Assembly (NCBI GenBank): GCA_047636495.1
Contig: JBLILH010000002.1
Span: forward strand, 62,001 to 126,000
Source of the DNA: Endobugula sp047636495
GTDB taxonomy: Bacteria; Pseudomonadota; Gammaproteobacteria; Pseudomonadales; Cellvibrionaceae
Length of the DNA: 64,000 nucleotides
Reading direction: 5' to 3'
The stretch's first letter is position 1, and each line of letters begins with the position of its first letter. Of the stretch, positions 62,405-64,000 are shown piece after piece. The notes beneath the pieces were generated by a model that did no database searches, was not told where the DNA came from, and saw only the letters and a program-made list of their open reading frames with translations. A program made the position numbers and the translations under genes.

Positions 62405-63285
62405 AACCATCTACCGCTCACGTCACGCTTTATACATCAATTTTTTTACTCGGTTTAAATGGCTTGTTTTCAAACGGCTTACCTATTGACGCGACGACGC
62501 TTACGCATGTTCGCAGCGTGTTTGCAGGGATAACCTTGTTGATATTTATTATATGTATAAAAGGAACCATTAAACTACCTAACCTGAAGTCAGTACTCAC
62601 TGTTTACGGCATCGGGATTTTGCTGGGTTTACACTGGATTACTTTTTTCTACGCCATGCAAGCGGCTTCTGTCGCTATTGGCATGCTGTCACTATATACC
62701 TACCCCATTATTACCATTTTTATCGAACCTTTTTTTACACGAAAAAAAGTCAGAGCACTCGATATTTGCTTGGCTATTGTCGTAATAATCGGTTTATCCG
62801 TCATTGTTAGCGACCATTTAATTGACGAGATATTGAGCGATGAGCGAGGGCTCTCTTTGGAAATTATTACCGGTGTGGCCTCTGGCGTGCTGTCCGCTAT
62901 ATTTTTTGCTTTTAGAAATACGCTACAAAAATATTGCTGTACCGACGTCCGAAGTGACACCTTAATGCTACATCAAATGCTATTAATCACGCTGATATTG
63001 GGACTGTTCATTGACACTGATGCGTTGAGTCAACTGAACAATACTCAGTGGTTTTACGTGATCATTCTAGGCGTAGTGACCACCGCTATTGCACACACCT
63101 TACTGGTGAAAAGCTATAAGCTGTTCGCGGCAAAAACCGTCGCTATGGTGAGCTGCTTACAGCCAGTACTAGGTAGCCTGTTTGCGTGGCTGATATTAAG
63201 CGAGACCATTAGTATTTTCACGGCTATTGGCGGGAGTATTATTTTGGGGGTGGCGATTTATGAATCCACTAAAGCCTCAACATAG
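62401..63285 (+). CDS. EamA/DMT-superfamily permease
   Basis: A 294-residue inner-membrane protein with ten helices in two EamA repeats; LGLHWITFFYAMQAASVAIGML and the C-terminal repeat VAMVSCLQPVLGSLFAWLIL are typical. The substrate is unknown. It overlaps tcdA by 4 bp and the VanZ-like gene by 26 bp, so the three are probably transcribed together. Confidence 0.88.
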   Translation: MKPSTAHVTLYTSIFLLGLNGLFSNGLPIDATTLTHVRSVFAGITLLIFIICIKGTIKLPNLKSVLTVYGIGILLGLHWITFFYAMQAASVAIGMLSLYTYPIITIFIEPFFTRKKVRALDICLAIVVIIGLSVIVSDHLIDEILSDERGLSLEIITGVASGVLSAIFFAFRNTLQKYCCTDVRSDTLMLHQMLLITLILGLFIDTDALSQLNNTQWFYVIILGVVTTAIAHTLLVKSYKLFAAKTVAMVSCLQPVLGSLFAWLILSETISIFTAIGGSIILGVAIYESTKAST

Positions 63286-63685
63286 TCCACTATTGCGCGA
63301 CCAACTTCATGCTTCGTTAGGTGCATTATTGCGTTACCAAAGACATAACCATCCACTCAACATGACCTTGTTGATTGTTTATGCGATGGCGGTCACCTCG
63401 TTGTCGCTAAAATCTACCGTAGATTTTGTGCCTCCTGTATACAATGACAAAGTAGCACACTGCATCACTTACGCACTTTTTACGTTATTAGCCTGGCGGC
63501 TCACTCGATCTAACCCACAATACATCGCATCCGCACTTTTAATTTTTGCTTACAGCGGACTCATCGAATTTATACAGCCCTTCACTGGACGCATGCTCTC
63601 AGGATGGGACATGGTCGCTAATGCTCTTGGTATCAGCCTGACGTATCTTGCAGTCTACCGAGTATCATATTCCAAAGTATCGTAA
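63260..63685 (+). CDS. VanZ-like membrane protein
   Basis: A 141-residue protein with about four hydrophobic segments; NDKVAHCITYALFTLLAWRL and SGLIEFIQPFTGRMLSGWDMVANALGI fit the VanZ-like family (conserved DKxxHxxxY and E-Q-GR-D-xxN). The function outside teicoplanin resistance is unknown. The frame opens 11 codons earlier within the permease gene, but ATG 63260 has a GGGGTGG ribosome site. Its 3' end overlaps the convergent hydrolase gene by about 53 bp. Confidence 0.85.
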   Translation: MNPLKPQHSPLLRDQLHASLGALLRYQRHNHPLNMTLLIVYAMAVTSLSLKSTVDFVPPVYNDKVAHCITYALFTLLAWRLTRSNPQYIASALLIFAYSGLIEFIQPFTGRMLSGWDMVANALGISLTYLAVYRVSYSKVS

Positions 63686-64000
63686 ATGTATTTCCATCTC
63701 TCTCCCTATCTGCCACGTAACGGACATGCTGATCGCTATCTTCACCGGGCGTTAATTCGATACCCCACATTCCCTTCACTTGATTAGGTATAAATGAGTA
63801 GCGCATATCGATGATACGATGGGGAAAGCGTGGAGATACCGCAAGATAATCATTAGAAAACCAACGAAAACGCTCTACATCTCTCGCCTGCTGAGAATTC
63901 TTGTCCAGCCACGGAAAGTCTCTCGATACATTCAGCTGAGCAATTGAGCTCCCTTTATAATGGGTAACGTGCCAACTCGCACGCACCGCATCTACGTAAA
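63633..64000 (-). CDS. putative membrane-bound metal-dependent hydrolase, C-terminal part
   Basis: About 121 codons of a gene that enters from the right edge; the frame is open to the window end. WFSNDYLAVSPRFPHRI, then IDMRYSFIPNQVKGMWGIEL, match my recollection of the C-terminal domain of YdjM/DUF457-type inner-membrane metal-dependent hydrolases. The His/Asp-rich membrane portion that would confirm this lies outside. It overlaps the convergent VanZ-like gene by about 53 bp. Confidence 0.6.
   Translation of the reverse strand, partial: YVDAVRASWHVTHYKGSSIAQLNVSRDFPWLDKNSQQARDVERFRWFSNDYLAVSPRFPHRIIDMRYSFIPNQVKGMWGIELTPGEDSDQHVRYVADRERDGNTFTILWNMILGRLQDTSG

Overview
The window is about 64 kb of chromosomal DNA of moderate GC content from a gammaproteobacterium. 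The block lipB-ybeD-dacA-rlpA-mltB-rodA-mrdA-rlmH-rsfS-nadD-proA, the vfr-type CRP gene beside trpGDC, the Mpl ligase, coq7, ubiX and dusB-fis all match gene orders known from Pseudomonas and the marine Cellvibrionales-like lineages. The latter are the likelier source because of the pyrophosphate-dependent phosphofructokinase and the AT-leaning codon use. I cannot fix the genus. No tRNA, rRNA, CRISPR array, prophage or complete insertion sequence was found.

Region by region: 1-10262 (minus) is the cell-elongation and peptidoglycan cluster, ending in ribosome and NAD genes and proA. 10652-13150 (plus) is a PepSY protein with an OmpR/PhoQ-type two-component pair. 13163-19264 (minus) holds mtgA coupled to an MMPL/RND exporter, a SelT/W/H-like thioredoxin-fold gene, ubiX and mpl. 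19406-24402 (plus) holds PPi-dependent phosphofructokinase, two paralogous HD-GYP-like genes and inorganic pyrophosphatase. 24403-26042 is a decayed minus-strand region with relics of a cupin gene, a short ORF and an OsmC-family gene. 26043-34053 (minus) holds a DMT permease, GFA-family, DUF1003, DNA polymerase II, DUF2333 and a LapD-like c-di-GMP receptor. 34427-46611 (plus) holds dsbD, aroQ-accB-accC-prmA, a zinc-ribbon membrane protein, dusB-fis, purH and purD, followed by coq7. 47298-53756 holds an OsmC-like gene divergent from vfr, then trpC-trpD-trpG, a small membrane protein, trpE and rpe. 53851-58413 holds a DUF3530 protein, a TauE/SafE permease coupled to a MORN-repeat C13-peptidase fusion, and a SprT-like metalloprotease. 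58435-59742 is mostly non-coding and carries a clear msrP (yedY) relic. 59743-64000 holds malic enzyme, tcdA, a second DMT permease, a VanZ-like protein and the end of a putative membrane metal-dependent hydrolase.

Three themes run through the window. The first is envelope growth (PBP2/RodA, PBP5, MltB, RlpA, MtgA, Mpl). The second is central metabolism and cofactors (Pfp/Ppa, acetyl-CoA carboxylase, purine and tryptophan synthesis, ubiquinone). The third is c-di-GMP-type signalling with altered catalytic motifs: the LapD-like protein and two HD-GYP-like proteins. The least ordinary coding feature is the periplasmic MORN-repeat/C13 cysteine-peptidase fusion at 55772-57574, whose stop overlaps the start of a permease. 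The least ordinary non-coding feature is a set of pseudogenes (cupin, short ORF, OsmC, MsrP), several of them linked to redox or stress functions, whose open frames are broken by stops and single-base indels.
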